Below, one piece after another: positions 4,945 to 5,380 of a DNA stretch of 5,380 nt. Source of the stretch: Bacteroidota bacterium (GTDB taxonomy: Bacteria > Bacteroidota > Ignavibacteria > UBA10030 > SZUA-254); the NCBI GenBank assembly GCA_004322375.1, contig SCUC01000286.1, positions 1-5,380 on the forward strand, read 5' to 3'. Below the pieces are notes generated by a model. The model saw only the letters and a list, made by a program, of their open reading frames with translations. It had not been told where the DNA came from and did not search any database. A program made the translations under genes and the position numbers. How positions within the stretch are numbered: position 1 is the first letter of the stretch; each line of letters opens with the position of its first letter.

Positions 4945-5380
4945 TTAGTCGGAGGGGTAAATAGCCATGTATGTATCGTGTGTAAAGATGCCGGAATTCC
5001 CCCCGCAAGGGTTCGATAGCCCTGTCCATCTATTGCCATCCCAACGCGCAAATCCGGTAACAGAGGTTACGCCTCCGATTTGACCAAAAGCCCCGCTCAC
5101 ATAAATATAACTGCCAAACTCTACAATTGAGCTGACAAAATCATTAGCTCTGCCGAACCTTTCCCAGCATGTTCCGTTCCATTTTGCAATGTAATGAAGA
5201 CTGAGAAACGCCCCGCCAACATACATATCGCCGTTCTTCGCGCGCATGACCGTATGCACTCTGCCGTTAAAGCTGTTGCAAACGCTCGACCACTTTCTTC
5301 CATCCCACCTTGCAAGATGATACGTTGTGGAGTCGCCTGCCTTTTCAAAATCTCCGCCGACAAGCAGCGTATCTCCGCCT
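4945..5380 (-). CDS. Secreted-type propeller repeat protein, 5' end outside window
   Basis: The frame is open from the right edge (first whole codon at 5379) to a TAA at 4945-4947, giving 144 visible residues. Three repeats of about 40-46 residues are clear, each with a glycine turn and an aromatic signature: LLVGGDF (5-11) with LARWDGRKW (22-30), DMYVGGAF (51-58) with IAKWNGTCW (64-72), and YIYVSGAF (91-98) with FARWDGNRW (110-118). Repeats of this form are typical of kelch-like or galactose-oxidase-like beta-propellers in secreted bacterial proteins, often adhesive or carbohydrate-associated; no specific function can be named. A fourth unit begins at DTYMAIYPSD (135-144) but the frame stops there, with no sorting domain. 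A run of six G (coding strand) lies about 17 codons before the stop, so a frameshift or truncation should be considered. The product is probably extracellular, but its signal peptide lies outside the window. Confidence 0.8.
   Translation of the reverse strand, partial: GGDTLLVGGDFEKAGDSTTYHLARWDGRKWSSVCNSFNGRVHTVMRAKNGDMYVGGAFLSLHYIAKWNGTCWERFGRANDFVSSIVEFGSYIYVSGAFGQIGGVTSVTGFARWDGNRWTGLSNPCGGNSGIFTHDTYMAIYPSD

Noticed and set aside
4937..4971. Plus-strand ribosome binding site AAAGGAGG with an ATG downstream
   Set aside because: The following frame is antisense to the propeller repeat gene, and the ATG lies too far (over 20 bases) from the AAAGGAGG.
4863..5051. Minus-strand ORF with a hydrophobic segment (LLLYIVLPFFIFVDMAHA)
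   Set aside because: Most of it overlaps the propeller repeats in another frame, and the hydrophobic part comes from a T-rich intergenic stretch. It could matter only if the G6 run is a frameshift.

Overview
All recognisable genes in this window lie on the minus strand, so it reads from right to left. It holds the 3' end of a secreted propeller-repeat protein, a five-helix membrane protein overlapping a metal-dependent amidohydrolase, a signal-peptide protein of unknown function with a disputed start, and the first 533 codons of a large secreted protein that runs off the left edge. The two edge genes are open reading frames without a start (right) or a stop (left) inside the window.

The organism is probably a free-living member of the Bacteroidota / Ignavibacteriota / Chlorobiota group. 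The grounds are circumstantial: three of five genes encode exported proteins of repeat or propeller type, which are common there. One upstream region matches the Bacteroidota promoter pattern (TTTG, 20 bases, TAnnTTTG), while another carries a near-consensus sigma-70 promoter. No rRNA, tRNA or marker protein is present to settle it.

Layout. 5380-4945: at least three 'VGGxF ... ARWDGxxW' repeats, stopping inside a fourth. 4861-4190: small conserved-TM-helix membrane protein without the MscS beta domain. 4193-3324: Amidohydro_2-type TIM-barrel enzyme starting with GTG inside a GTGA overlap, so the two are probably translated together. 3332-3261: nine 8-bp repeats that supply the last two codons and stop codon of the enzyme gene. 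3260-3133: a leader with no clear gene, perhaps a 24-codon ORF. 3132-2128: AT-rich exported protein with a DINQDGFLD calcium-loop-like motif. 2127-1600: non-coding, with a perfect 18-bp inverted repeat, a cluster of TGTCnAA repeats and a strong promoter. 1599-1: secreted protein with a PPD-x-x-GAxGPxHLM family motif.

The only tight functional unit visible is the membrane protein plus amidohydrolase pair. The secreted proteins may form a surface or extracellular set, but nothing shows that they act together. I do not see a complete novel system. The most unusual material is in the non-coding parts: the octamer array fused to a gene end, the long inverted repeat, and the reading-frame conflict at a ribosome binding site.
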